From Bacteroidales bacterium (GTDB lineage: Bacteria > Bacteroidota > Bacteroidia > Bacteroidales > UBA12077): 64,000 nucleotides of DNA. The translations under genes were made by a program, and so were the position numbers. The stretch lies in the NCBI GenBank assembly GCA_019038645.1, contig JAHOYT010000051.1:1-64000 (forward strand). Direction: 5' to 3'. Within the stretch, counting starts at the first letter, position 1. Each line of letters starts with the position of its first letter. Below the pieces are notes generated by a model. It did not search any database. It was not told the DNA's origin and was given only the letters and a program-made list of their open reading frames with translations. Shown one piece after another: positions 17,853-26,492 of this stretch.

Positions 17853-19055
17853 TTATTGCTTCAATAATGCTTTCATAAATTCATCGCCTTTTAATAAACC
17901 ATAATAACCATTTTTAGTAGCCTCTTCATCGTAACTTGTTACATTATCAGGTTTTTCATCAGGATGATAAATTATAAATGGAACAGGATCATGAGTATGT
18001 GTTTTAAGTATACATGGTGTAGGATGATCAGGAATTAATGCAATTGCTACATCTTCATCCATTTTCTCCGTTTCTGCCATTATATATTTTACAACTCTCT
18101 GATCAAGATATTCAATAGTTTTTTTCTTTAATTCATGATCGCCTTCGTGACCAGCTTCATCGCTTGCTTCAATGTGCAGATAAACAAGGTCAACTTCTTT
18201 TAGTGCATCAACAGCAGCCTTTGCTTTACCTTCATAATTGGTATCGTACAATCCTGTTGAACCTTCTACTTTAACTGCTTTCATGCCGGCATATTTACCT
18301 ATACCATAAAGTAAATCAACAGCAGAAATCATTGCGCCGGAAATACCATATGATTTTTGCAAAGTATCCATATCAGGTTTATTTCCTGGCGACCATGGCC
18401 AAATAGAATTACCGGGATCTTTTCCTTCAGAAACTCTTTTCTTATTTACAGGATGATCATTCAAAATTTCCTGTGATCGTAAAATTAAGTTGTTTAAAAG
18501 ATCAGCTGTGGTTTTGTCGTTACCCTGAGCTTTAATCAGAACATCTTTGAAAGGAGTTCCGGGAACATCGTGTGGTGGCGTGCAATCAATATTCGTTTTT
18601 CCATTCTTAATTACCATAAGATGACGATAACTCACTCCAGGATAAAATTTAATTTCATCTGTACCTAATTCTTCCTGAAGAGTTTTCATTAACTCATGCG
18701 CTTCTTCATTACTAATGTGTCCGGCCGAGTGATTCTTTATTTTTTCATCTTCAATGCAAATAAGATTACATCGCATGGCCATATCATTATCATCTAAATC
18801 AATTCCCATGCTTGCTGCTTCCAGCACTCCTCTTCCCTGATATACTTTTTTAACATCATATCCTAAAACTGCCATGTTTGCAATTTCGCTTCCAGGAGGC
18901 ATGTCATCAGGAACAGTAATTAACTTACCACATCTTCCTTTTTTACAAAGTTCATCAATGTGTGGTGTATTAGCAGCCATTAACGGAGTCTTATTTCCAA
19001 ACTCTTTAATAGGATAATCGGCCATTCCGTCACCAAGTATTATAATATGTTTCAT
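17853..19055 (-). CDS. ApgM-like phosphotransferase, probable homoserine kinase
   Basis: A 400-residue alkaline-phosphatase-superfamily protein of the cofactor-independent phosphoglycerate mutase (ApgM) type. The metal-binding start IIILGDGMADYP, the PPGSEIANMAVLGYD segment and the late IEASDEAGHEGD and IPDHPTP motifs are all present. I start it at the ATG at 19053-19055, because LGDG then lies near residue 6 as usual; the frame upstream is only a TTG-started extension. It follows thrC by 48 bp and there is no GHMP-type thrB here. An ApgM-like protein of Bacteroides has been shown by genetics to supply homoserine kinase activity, so that role (homoserine to O-phosphohomoserine) is favoured by context over glycolysis. 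Confidence 0.85.
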   Translation of the reverse strand: MKHIIILGDGMADYPIKEFGNKTPLMAANTPHIDELCKKGRCGKLITVPDDMPPGSEIANMAVLGYDVKKVYQGRGVLEAASMGIDLDDNDMAMRCNLICIEDEKIKNHSAGHISNEEAHELMKTLQEELGTDEIKFYPGVSYRHLMVIKNGKTNIDCTPPHDVPGTPFKDVLIKAQGNDKTTADLLNNLILRSQEILNDHPVNKKRVSEGKDPGNSIWPWSPGNKPDMDTLQKSYGISGAMISAVDLLYGIGKYAGMKAVKVEGSTGLYDTNYEGKAKAAVDALKEVDLVYLHIEASDEAGHEGDHELKKKTIEYLDQRVVKYIMAETEKMDEDVAIALIPDHPTPCILKTHTHDPVPFIIYHPDEKPDNVTSYDEEATKNGYYGLLKGDEFMKALLKQ

Positions 19056-19103
19056 GTGTTTGTTATTAGTAATTAGTAAATTGATTATTTTAACTAACAA
19101 TCA

Positions 19104-20468
19104 TTACTTGTAGTTGTTTATCAAATAATTTTTAAAATCTGAATAATTGTTGTCAAGATTATCAAAATATTCTGTTTTGTTTTCCAGACCTTCCAGGCTC
19201 ACCGGTAATTCAGGATCAAACTTAAGAATTTCAACTATTTGTGCCGGGAATTTTGCCGGATGAGCTGTTTCTAAAGAAATACAGAGTTGATCTTGATCAA
19301 TATTAAATTCTTTACAGTAATCCATTAAACCTTTCCAGCCAACTGATCCATGTGGTTCTAATAATAAACTGTGTTCATCATAAGCCTCCTTTATCATATC
19401 TTTTGTTACCTGATCAGAAATACTTGAAGAGTAAATATCCTTACGCATTTTATCCATATCCGGCGATTTTGAAATCTCACCTTTTTCATTCATTACTCCA
19501 CCGTACAATGCTACTAATCGTGCTAAATTACTTGGATGTCCAACATTCATTGCACTTGATAAACAGTTTTTAGAAGGTTCTATTTTACTATAATTACCAG
19601 TATTTAAAAAGCTTGTGAATTCATCATTCTCGTTTACTGATATTATAAACTTTTTAATAGGTAATCCCATATGTTTAGCAAAAACACCACCCATCATATC
19701 ACCAAAATTACCTGATGGAACAGAGAAAATAACATCATCATTTTCATTTCCCATTCTTAATCTTGAAAAAGAATAGAAATAGTATACAATTTGAGGAATT
19801 AATCTACCTATATTAATCGAATTTGCCGATGATAAACCGAGGTAATCCAAATCAGAATCAGCAAAAGATTCCTTAACCAAAGCCTGGCAATCATCAAACT
19901 TGCCTTTTAAAGAAATTATTTGAATATTTTTACCTAAGGTAGTCATCTGTTTACGCTGACGATCAGTGACTTCGCCATCAGGAAATAATACTAAAACTTT
20001 AATATTATCAAGTCCATAAAATGCGTTTGCAATAGCGCTACCAGTATCACCTGATGTAGCTGTTAAGATAAGTAATTTTCTATTTTCTTTTTTAATGTAA
20101 TAATTCATTAGCCGTCCCATCATTCGGGCTGCAAAATCTTTAAATGACGCTGTAGGACCCTGATCCAGACGCATTACATATTTATTTTCAAATCCCTTTT
20201 CCAGTGGTACATCGTAATTATACGCATCCTTAACTAAATCAAGTAATTCATCATCATTGATTTGCCCAACAAGAAATTTCCTTATTACTTCAAAAGCAAT
20301 TTCATAATATTCTTTTTGCGAAAAGCTTTTTATCTCTACCCTGGTAAAAGTTGGAATTTCTTTAGGCATGTACAGGCCTTTATCCGGTGCTATTCCTTTT
20401 AATAAAGCTTCACTGAAAGTAACTTCATCTGCTTTTAAATTAGTTGAATAGTATTTTATTGGTTCCAT
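19104..20468 (-). CDS. thrC: Threonine synthase
   Basis: Converts O-phosphohomoserine to threonine with PLP. It is 454 residues long. The PLP Lys is K110 in QGPTASFKDFAARMMG; the substrate/PLP-binding loop (ATSGDTGSAIANAF) and the phosphate-binding SGNFGDMMGG are present. The N-terminal region (YYSTNLKADEVTFSEALLKGIAPDKGLY) is typical of the family. It is 12 bp downstream of an aminotransferase gene and is followed by the ApgM-like homoserine kinase candidate. The unit therefore covers the last two steps of threonine synthesis. The ATG at 20466-20468 is unambiguous. Confidence 0.97.
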   Translation of the reverse strand: MEPIKYYSTNLKADEVTFSEALLKGIAPDKGLYMPKEIPTFTRVEIKSFSQKEYYEIAFEVIRKFLVGQINDDELLDLVKDAYNYDVPLEKGFENKYVMRLDQGPTASFKDFAARMMGRLMNYYIKKENRKLLILTATSGDTGSAIANAFYGLDNIKVLVLFPDGEVTDRQRKQMTTLGKNIQIISLKGKFDDCQALVKESFADSDLDYLGLSSANSINIGRLIPQIVYYFYSFSRLRMGNENDDVIFSVPSGNFGDMMGGVFAKHMGLPIKKFIISVNENDEFTSFLNTGNYSKIEPSKNCLSSAMNVGHPSNLARLVALYGGVMNEKGEISKSPDMDKMRKDIYSSSISDQVTKDMIKEAYDEHSLLLEPHGSVGWKGLMDYCKEFNIDQDQLCISLETAHPAKFPAQIVEILKFDPELPVSLEGLENKTEYFDNLDNNYSDFKNYLINNYK

Positions 20469-20480
20469 TTCAGTCGTAAT

Positions 20481-21701
20481 TTATAATTGATCGTTTATAC
20501 ATTTGGCAAGTCGCTTAATAGCTTCTGTAAGTTGTTCCTGTGAACAAAATGAGAAATTTAAACGCATATTATTTCTTGCATGATTCTCACCAAAAAACTG
20601 GCTTCCAGGCACAAATGCAACCTTATATTTTAAAGCTTCAAAAAATAATTTATCAGTATCAATTTTATCGGGTAATGTTAACCACAAAAACAAACCACCT
20701 TCTGGCTTAGTCCATGATACACCAGTATTTTCAGGAAAATATTCGGATAAAGTATTTAGAAATCCTTTAAGTTTTTCTCTGTAATATTTAATTGATTTAT
20801 CAATATGATTATCATAATTCATATTTTCAAGAAAAGCAGTACAAAGGTCCTGGTTATATTTTGGAGTATTTAAAATATTTCCTTCTTTTATGTATGTCAT
20901 TTTCTGTATTACCTCTTTGTTACCAATGTTAAAACCAACACGCATACCAGGGCAAAAGATTTTAGAGAATGTATATAATCCAATCACATTCTCGCCACCA
21001 CGCTTTTGATCAAGGCTAAATATTGCCGGAATTGTTTCTCCGTAATATCTTAAATCTCTGTAGGGACTATCTTCAATAATAGGAATATCATATTCATAAC
21101 TTAGATCTAAAAGTGCTTCTCTTTTTGCAAGAGACATTGTAATTCCAGTAGGATTCTGAAAATCCGGCACAACATAAATAAACTTAGGCTTTTGACCAGT
21201 TTGTTCTAATTCAATAATTTTCTGTCTGAATCCATCAACATCTGATCCATCATTCTGAATATCAACACCAACAAATTTTGGCCTTTGCATTTCAAAAGCA
21301 ACCACAGCTCCTGCGAATGTTGGTCTGTCAACTAAAACAACATCATCAGGGTTCAGAAAAAGTCTACCTGTTAAATCTAAACTTTGTTGTCCTGAAGTAG
21401 TTATGAGTAAATTTTTAGCAGTGACATTTATGTTGTCCCGTTTTAAGTACTTAAGAATTGCATTTATTAACGCAGGTTCACCAGGTATAGCAGAATACTG
21501 CATTATTTTATCAATATCGCTATTCAGAGATTTTTCTGATGCAATTTTAAATTCTATTTTCTGGAATATATCCGGTGATGGTAAACCACCAGCCAAAGAT
21601 ATTATTTCCGGATCGGCAAGGTATTTCAAAGTTTTGCCAATGGGATATCCTTCATAATCCTTAATATTATCAGAATATCTGGAATACCAATCTTTATTCA
21701 T
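20481..21701 (-). CDS. PLP-dependent aminotransferase (fold type I, LysN/MocR-like)
   Basis: A 406-residue class I/II aminotransferase. The start region (YEGYPIGKTLKYLADPEIISLAGGLPSPDIF) and TTSGQQSLDL, PDFQNPTGITM, the PLP Lys in YTFSKIFCPGMRVGF and the closing Arg region NNMRLNFSF are those of the 2-aminoadipate/aromatic aminotransferase group that lacks the GntR DNA-binding arm of MocR regulators. The exact amino donor cannot be read from sequence. It lies 12 bp upstream of thrC, so it is probably co-transcribed; a role in amino acid synthesis or balance near threonine is likely but unproven. Confidence 0.88.
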   Translation of the reverse strand: MNKDWYSRYSDNIKDYEGYPIGKTLKYLADPEIISLAGGLPSPDIFQKIEFKIASEKSLNSDIDKIMQYSAIPGEPALINAILKYLKRDNINVTAKNLLITTSGQQSLDLTGRLFLNPDDVVLVDRPTFAGAVVAFEMQRPKFVGVDIQNDGSDVDGFRQKIIELEQTGQKPKFIYVVPDFQNPTGITMSLAKREALLDLSYEYDIPIIEDSPYRDLRYYGETIPAIFSLDQKRGGENVIGLYTFSKIFCPGMRVGFNIGNKEVIQKMTYIKEGNILNTPKYNQDLCTAFLENMNYDNHIDKSIKYYREKLKGFLNTLSEYFPENTGVSWTKPEGGLFLWLTLPDKIDTDKLFFEALKYKVAFVPGSQFFGENHARNNMRLNFSFCSQEQLTEAIKRLAKCINDQL

Positions 21702-21750
21702 GCTCTTTATTTTTATGAAATGAAGTTGTCTGAAAATACAAAAAGTTGTT

Positions 21751-21820
21751 CATATTTCGATAAACTCAATATGACAACTTTTTGTATTTATGCTTGTCAC
21801 ACCGAGCTAGTCGAAGTGTG
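21751..21820. repeat. Dispersed palindromic repeat, full copy
   Basis: The left arm (CATATTTCGATAAACTCAAT then ATGACAA) and right arm (CTTGTCACACCGAGCTAGTC then GAAGTGTG) pair imperfectly. It is a diverged copy of the 14655 element, lying upstream of the aminotransferase gene. Confidence 0.7.
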
Positions 21821-21861
21821 TTTGTCTTTGTAAAAATGTGTTTTAGGCACTCTCATTAATA

Positions 21862-23106
21862 TTAATAAGAAGTTTTACCAAAAACAGGTTTTATTCCTTT
21901 TTTCATCATTTCAATACCGTCTCTTGATGCTTGTAGTGATTTATAAAATATTACATCACCAATCTTATCTGCTGCTGCAACTCTTTCTTCGTCTGAAAGG
22001 AAATATGCAGCCATAGTATCCATATCACGAGCAGTTCCGTCACTTTCATATTTATAAGTCATGTTAGTTCCACTTTCTAACACATTGAATGCATGTTTTG
22101 TCCAGTTGAAATTTGGCATTCCTAAATCCGGATTAATATAAATATGAGCAGCAAGACTAATTCCTTTTATTCCACTCTCATCAAGCTCTTTAGCACATTG
22201 TATAAATGTTTCAGCAGTAGTTCCGTTACCAATGTTTATCTCATAAATTGGCGAAGTATTATCGTCACGGATATATTCACTAATAATATTCAATAACATC
22301 CTGAATTGCATAGTATTCTGTGTTGCCAGAAGCATTGATACTTTAAAGTTAAGGTTTGGAATATTTCTTCCAAAATAGCATGCTGCTATAATAGAGCTCC
22401 AACTAGGGTTTAAGAAGAAATCGGCCCCATTTTCTTTAGCTGTTCGGGCAATGCCATCCAAATAAAAAATATGATTATTATTGGCTACTTCAATTCCACC
22501 AAAATTTCCAAATGGAGTACCCTGATTTTTTAGTATAAGTGCTGAAAGTCCATCTCCAAGAGAAGCTCTATCGAATTTTTCTCCGGTAACTTTTTCAAGT
22601 TCAGCAAATCTGGTTTCAGGATGAGGAATACCAATTAAATTTGTGCTGCAGTATTTAGAAGTTTGCATTATATTTTCAGTCATAGCTAATGTTGCCATTA
22701 AATCGCCACTGTATACATAATGATCTGTTAATGCAACAACAGAAATCATTTCGGCTGGTACAAAACATGGCTCAGCATCAATAGTTGTTTTCGCCATTCC
22801 TTTCATGCAATGATGAGTAACTTTAGCTCCCTGAAAACCGGAAACCTGGCTGGTTGCAATCCCTTTATCAGGATTATAAGTAACACCGATTTTCTTTTCC
22901 AGATCGGTAACTTTTGGAAACATTTTTACCAGTTTCTCAGCATCTTCAAGCATTGCGCCATAACCTTTATTTGCAAGAATGTTTTTTCTTGTTTCATAAT
23001 TACGCATTTTAGCAATGGTTGAATTAATATGACTTGCACCTCCATGAAATTCCAGTAAAGAATCAATGGATTTTAAATCATTGTCAGATAATAGTTTATA
23101 CTTCAT
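21862..23106 (-). CDS. Unrecognised 414-residue cytoplasmic protein
   Basis: A soluble protein with no signal peptide or membrane segment, rich in Gly/Ala loops that suggest an enzyme, perhaps an alpha/beta barrel. Notable conserved-looking stretches are VTHHCMKGMAKTTIDAEPCF, NLIGIPHPETRFAELEKVTG, GADFFLNPSWSSIIAACYFG and NIGNGTTAETF. Two adjacent His and three Cys in the first half could bind a metal or cofactor. I cannot name the family. It lies upstream of the aminotransferase-thrC-kinase unit on the same strand, separated by 160 bp that holds a repeat, so it may or may not share the transcript. The ATG at 23104-23106 is the only plausible start. Confidence 0.75.
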   Translation of the reverse strand: MKYKLLSDNDLKSIDSLLEFHGGASHINSTIAKMRNYETRKNILANKGYGAMLEDAEKLVKMFPKVTDLEKKIGVTYNPDKGIATSQVSGFQGAKVTHHCMKGMAKTTIDAEPCFVPAEMISVVALTDHYVYSGDLMATLAMTENIMQTSKYCSTNLIGIPHPETRFAELEKVTGEKFDRASLGDGLSALILKNQGTPFGNFGGIEVANNNHIFYLDGIARTAKENGADFFLNPSWSSIIAACYFGRNIPNLNFKVSMLLATQNTMQFRMLLNIISEYIRDDNTSPIYEINIGNGTTAETFIQCAKELDESGIKGISLAAHIYINPDLGMPNFNWTKHAFNVLESGTNMTYKYESDGTARDMDTMAAYFLSDEERVAAADKIGDVIFYKSLQASRDGIEMMKKGIKPVFGKTSY

Positions 23107-23321
23107 AATTGCAGTTTTTAAATTGTATTTTTGGTTTAATTTATATTAAAATTTTCAAAGTTTAAACTTATCAATAATCTATGTAAATATCAAGTTTTGA
23201 TTGCCGATCATTACTTTAAAATATGCTTTGCTTATGATTTGTTATAACCCGTACTCATATTTATTAAAATCATAAGTAATTTTTAAAAACCTTACTGAAC
23301 CTTTTGGAAATTTTCATAAAA

Positions 23322-23795
23322 TTATGTATTGAATTTTTTGTTTACTTGTTGACGAACAATCTTTCTGGAAAATTTATCGACTTCGCGGTTGTAGTTTGGC
23401 GTATCTGAGGCTTTTTGATGTGCTTTAACTTTAATGAATTCAATTTCAGTAGATTCTATTAATGTTATCAACTGTTGAATTAAATCAATATTTTGAATTT
23501 CCTTACTGGATTTGGTTTTGAAATTGTTTGATATTAGTTTTTGAGTTCTTAATGGAATTCGTTCAACATACTGACTATCTGTGTATATTTTTATTAATTC
23601 AAATTCATGAATTTCTTTTAATACATAAAAAATTGATTCTATAACAGCAATTAACTCCATACGATTGTGAGTTGTTTCTGTAGCTATGCCTTGTAAAACA
23701 ACTTTTTCGCTTTTATGAAAAATTAAAGCTGCCCACCCTCCTGTTTTAAATTGTGGATTGCAGCTCCCGTCGGTATATACTTCTACAATATTCAT
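23322..23795 (-). CDS. rnhA: Ribonuclease HI
   Basis: Degrades RNA in RNA-DNA hybrids. It is 157 residues long, a normal length. All four acidic catalytic residues are in place: D9 (VYTDGSCNP), E47 (HNRMELIA), D73 (IYTDSQYV) and D140 (NREVDKFSR). A His-containing motif (VKAHQKASDTPNYN) precedes the last Asp, as in E. coli RNase HI. It is a single gene, divergent from the flavoprotein at 23877. Confidence 0.95.
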   Translation of the reverse strand: MNIVEVYTDGSCNPQFKTGGWAALIFHKSEKVVLQGIATETTHNRMELIAVIESIFYVLKEIHEFELIKIYTDSQYVERIPLRTQKLISNNFKTKSSKEIQNIDLIQQLITLIESTEIEFIKVKAHQKASDTPNYNREVDKFSRKIVRQQVNKKFNT

Positions 23796-23876
23796 CTGAA
23801 ATAATTAATAGAATAATTCTATTAGCTTAGCGATTGTATTTATCTTAGCAAATTAAATAAATAATACCGATAATCT

Positions 23877-25133
23877 ATGCTAAAATACGATACGATTATT
23901 GTTGGTGGTGGTGCTGCGGGTTTAATGGCAGCGGGTCAATCGGCTGAATCTGGTGCAAAAGTGCTTATTTTAGAGAGGATGAGTCGTCCGGGAAGGAAAC
24001 TAGGCATAACAGGCAAAGGTCGCTGTAATATAACTAATACAGCGCCATTAGCTGAGTTTATAAGACAGGTGCAACCCAATGGCAGGTTTCTGCGTTCATC
24101 GTTTTCTAATTTCTTTTCATATGAATTGATTGAATTCTTTAATAATATTGGAGTAAAAACAGTTACTGAACGTGGTGGCAGGGTTTTTCCGGAGGGTGGA
24201 AAAGCTGTGGAATTAGTAAAATCAATGACAAGCTGGTGTAAGAATAAAGGTGTAACTATAAAAACTGAATTTAGAGTTAATAGCTTAATAACCGAAGATG
24301 ATTATGTGGTTGGTGTTAGTGGTTTATTTGAAGAAAAGGGTAAAAAAGAACTTATCTCATTTACAGCAAATAAAGTAATAATTGCAACGGGTGGTGTCTC
24401 CTATCCTGCTACCGGCTCAACCGGAGATGGTTACGAGCTTGCAAAATCGGCAGGACATAAAATAAATCCGGTTTGGCCTTCATTGGTACCGTTAGTAACT
24501 GAAGGGACGAAAGCCAGACAATTAAGTGGATTAGACTTAAGAAATATAAAAGGAACTGTTTGGATTGATGGAAAAAAAACTGGTGAGGATTTTGGCGAAT
24601 TGAGTTTTACTGATTTTGGAATTACAGGACCTATTGTGCTTTCGTTAAGCAGGATGATTGTTCCTGAAGTAAAAGAAAATAAGGAAATAATTTTCAGTAT
24701 TGATCTTAAATCAGCGCTGGATGATAAGAAGCTTGATAACAGACTTTTACGCGACTTTAACGAGAAAGGAAATGAACCTTTCAGAAAAATATTAAACGGC
24801 TTACTTCCAAAAGTGTTGATTCCTGTTTGTATTCAGGATACTAAAATAGATTCCGATAAATCAGGACATCAGATTACATCAAATGAAAGAAAAGAATTAA
24901 GGAAATGGCTTAAAAATTTTAACTTTAAAGTTACCGGACACAGACCATTCGAAGAAGCAATTATTACTGTAGGTGGTGTTGATACTAATGAAGTAAATCA
25001 AAAAACAATGGAGTCCAAACTCGTAAAAGGTTTATATTTTGCCGGTGAAATACTTGATCTTGACGCTCCCACAGGAGGATATAATTTACAAATTGCTTTT
25101 TCTACCGGCTGGACTGCTGCACAGAATTATTAA
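23877..25133 (+). CDS. HI0933/BaiN-type FAD-dependent oxidoreductase
   Basis: A 418-residue flavoprotein. The FAD-binding Rossmann motif is at the start (TIIVGGGAAGLMAAG), followed by RPGRKLGITGKGRCNITN, ATGGVSYPATGSTGDGYELA, and the C-terminal FAD motif LYFAGEILDLDAPTGGYNLQ. This is the family long annotated as HI0933-like or BaiN; physiological substrates are poorly defined, so a bile-acid role should not be assumed. A -7-like TATCTTAG (near 23839) lies about 30 bp upstream of the ATG. It is followed by intergenic repeats. Confidence 0.92.
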   Translation: MLKYDTIIVGGGAAGLMAAGQSAESGAKVLILERMSRPGRKLGITGKGRCNITNTAPLAEFIRQVQPNGRFLRSSFSNFFSYELIEFFNNIGVKTVTERGGRVFPEGGKAVELVKSMTSWCKNKGVTIKTEFRVNSLITEDDYVVGVSGLFEEKGKKELISFTANKVIIATGGVSYPATGSTGDGYELAKSAGHKINPVWPSLVPLVTEGTKARQLSGLDLRNIKGTVWIDGKKTGEDFGELSFTDFGITGPIVLSLSRMIVPEVKENKEIIFSIDLKSALDDKKLDNRLLRDFNEKGNEPFRKILNGLLPKVLIPVCIQDTKIDSDKSGHQITSNERKELRKWLKNFNFKVTGHRPFEEAIITVGGVDTNEVNQKTMESKLVKGLYFAGEILDLDAPTGGYNLQIAFSTGWTAAQNY

Positions 25134-25146
25134 TTTAAGTTGAATT

Positions 25147-25306
25147 CACACTTCGACAAGCTCAGTGTGACAGCTTGAGCTTCATAAGAGGTCGTATTGA
25201 GCCTGTAGAACTTTTCTCAGGAGTGAAACGAGTAACGCAGGAATCTATTAATTCAGTCTGAGATTCCGCATCACCTGCCTGACGGCAGCCAGGAGTGCGG
25301 AATGAC
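25147..25306. repeat. Composite of two dispersed palindromic repeats
   Basis: The first part (25147-25210) is a copy of the CACTTCGACAAGCTCAGTGT element with a diverged right arm (GTCGTATTGAGCCTGTAGAA). The second (25211-25306) is a different repeat. It has two arms starting CAGGAGTGAAACGAGTAACG and AGATTCCGCATCACCTGCCT, and ends GTGCGGAATGAC, with the palindrome ATTCCGCA/TGCGGAAT. Together they fill most of the gap between two convergent genes. Confidence 0.7.
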
Positions 25307-25321
25307 ATGGTATAGTTTCAT

Positions 25322-26488
25322 TCAAATAACCTCAATTCCTATCAAATTACAGAAATATCTTAATAGCTCAACATGTTCTCCGGGTATAATCAAATGATGA
25401 TTGCCTAATGGATTATTTTTAAGTTTTTGGATATCAATAGCTGGAATTTCAATTTTAATTTGTGTTCTGCATGAATCGTCTCTTTCGGGCCTTTCAAGCA
25501 CATTACCGTATGATAGAAATGCCTTTGATAATTGACTATCTAACCTGAATATCGTTGCATTTTCAGCACTAAATTGACCCTGAACAGCAGTTCCTTCATT
25601 TGTTTCAAAGTGTGTGTTAATTTTGTAATCAGAAACTAAATTGGTTGCAATGGTGCAATGTGCAAAGAATATTTCGTTGCCTTCAACAGCTGCCATGTTA
25701 GCCATCCATGGAATCTGACCGGTCAATTCTTTTATAATAATTTTCCCTGTAATACTTGTAATATCTCCTTCACATCCGGAAGCTAGTCCTTCTGTATTAA
25801 GTCTTGACAATGCTAAACAAGCAGTTACTGCATTTTCTCTGACCAAAGGAAAGCATTCTACCGTTATGGCATCAAAATGCTTCTCTTTGATAATATCCTG
25901 TAACAGACTGTAAACTCTGGATGAATCTTCCAGATTAAAACCTGAATCTTTAAAATGATTTATAAAAGCAGAATTAACAGGGTATTTTGAATATTTTGGG
26001 AAATCTTTCCACGAAATTTTTTCAAGCTGTAAACCAAGCTTATTATCCAGTAATTTTTTATCAATATCCGAAGCAATCAACCAATTGGAAACTTCTCCAA
26101 TTAGTCCGATTTTATAATTAGCTATGCTATTTAATGCCTGGTTACATATGTAATATCGTTCTAATTCAATTTGTATATCTTGCTCATAATCTACATTATA
26201 CAAAATTGTATTTATATTATTATGATTACAATAAGCTTTAATTTCCGACGCAGCGGCATAACTGTTATTTTCTGTCAATGCCAGAATTAATATTCGACTT
26301 GAACCTTTTAGTAGTTTTTTGGCCTGGCTTTCCGATCCACCTGTAATAACAAAAATAGCATTGGGGTTTTCGTTTGTTATTTCAATATCAAACTTTGGTA
26401 ATTTGTTTCTTAAAATTTCCTCGCCCCTTTTTATGATTTCTTCAGGAGCTTCGGGGTAAGCTATCAGGCTCATTTTTATTTTATGCAT
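25322..26488 (-). CDS. L-fucose/L-arabinose isomerase-family protein
   Basis: A 388-residue protein of the FucI/AraA fold. The N-terminal half looks like the two Rossmann-like domains of sugar isomerases (AIFVITGGSESQAKKLL; DAITVECFPLV). The C-terminal half has CEGDITSITGKIIIKELTG and the HFETNEGTAVQGQF segment with TIFRLD that mark the isomerase C-terminal domain. Related uncharacterised proteins occur in many Bacteroidota. The substrate is unknown; the family name does not prove isomerase activity. It follows the membrane-protein gene at 26493 with a gap of four bases, so the two are co-transcribed. Confidence 0.8.
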   Translation of the reverse strand: MHKIKMSLIAYPEAPEEIIKRGEEILRNKLPKFDIEITNENPNAIFVITGGSESQAKKLLKGSSRILILALTENNSYAAASEIKAYCNHNNINTILYNVDYEQDIQIELERYYICNQALNSIANYKIGLIGEVSNWLIASDIDKKLLDNKLGLQLEKISWKDFPKYSKYPVNSAFINHFKDSGFNLEDSSRVYSLLQDIIKEKHFDAITVECFPLVRENAVTACLALSRLNTEGLASGCEGDITSITGKIIIKELTGQIPWMANMAAVEGNEIFFAHCTIATNLVSDYKINTHFETNEGTAVQGQFSAENATIFRLDSQLSKAFLSYGNVLERPERDDSCRTQIKIEIPAIDIQKLKNNPLGNHHLIIPGEHVELLRYFCNLIGIEVI

Positions 26489-26492
26489 AATT

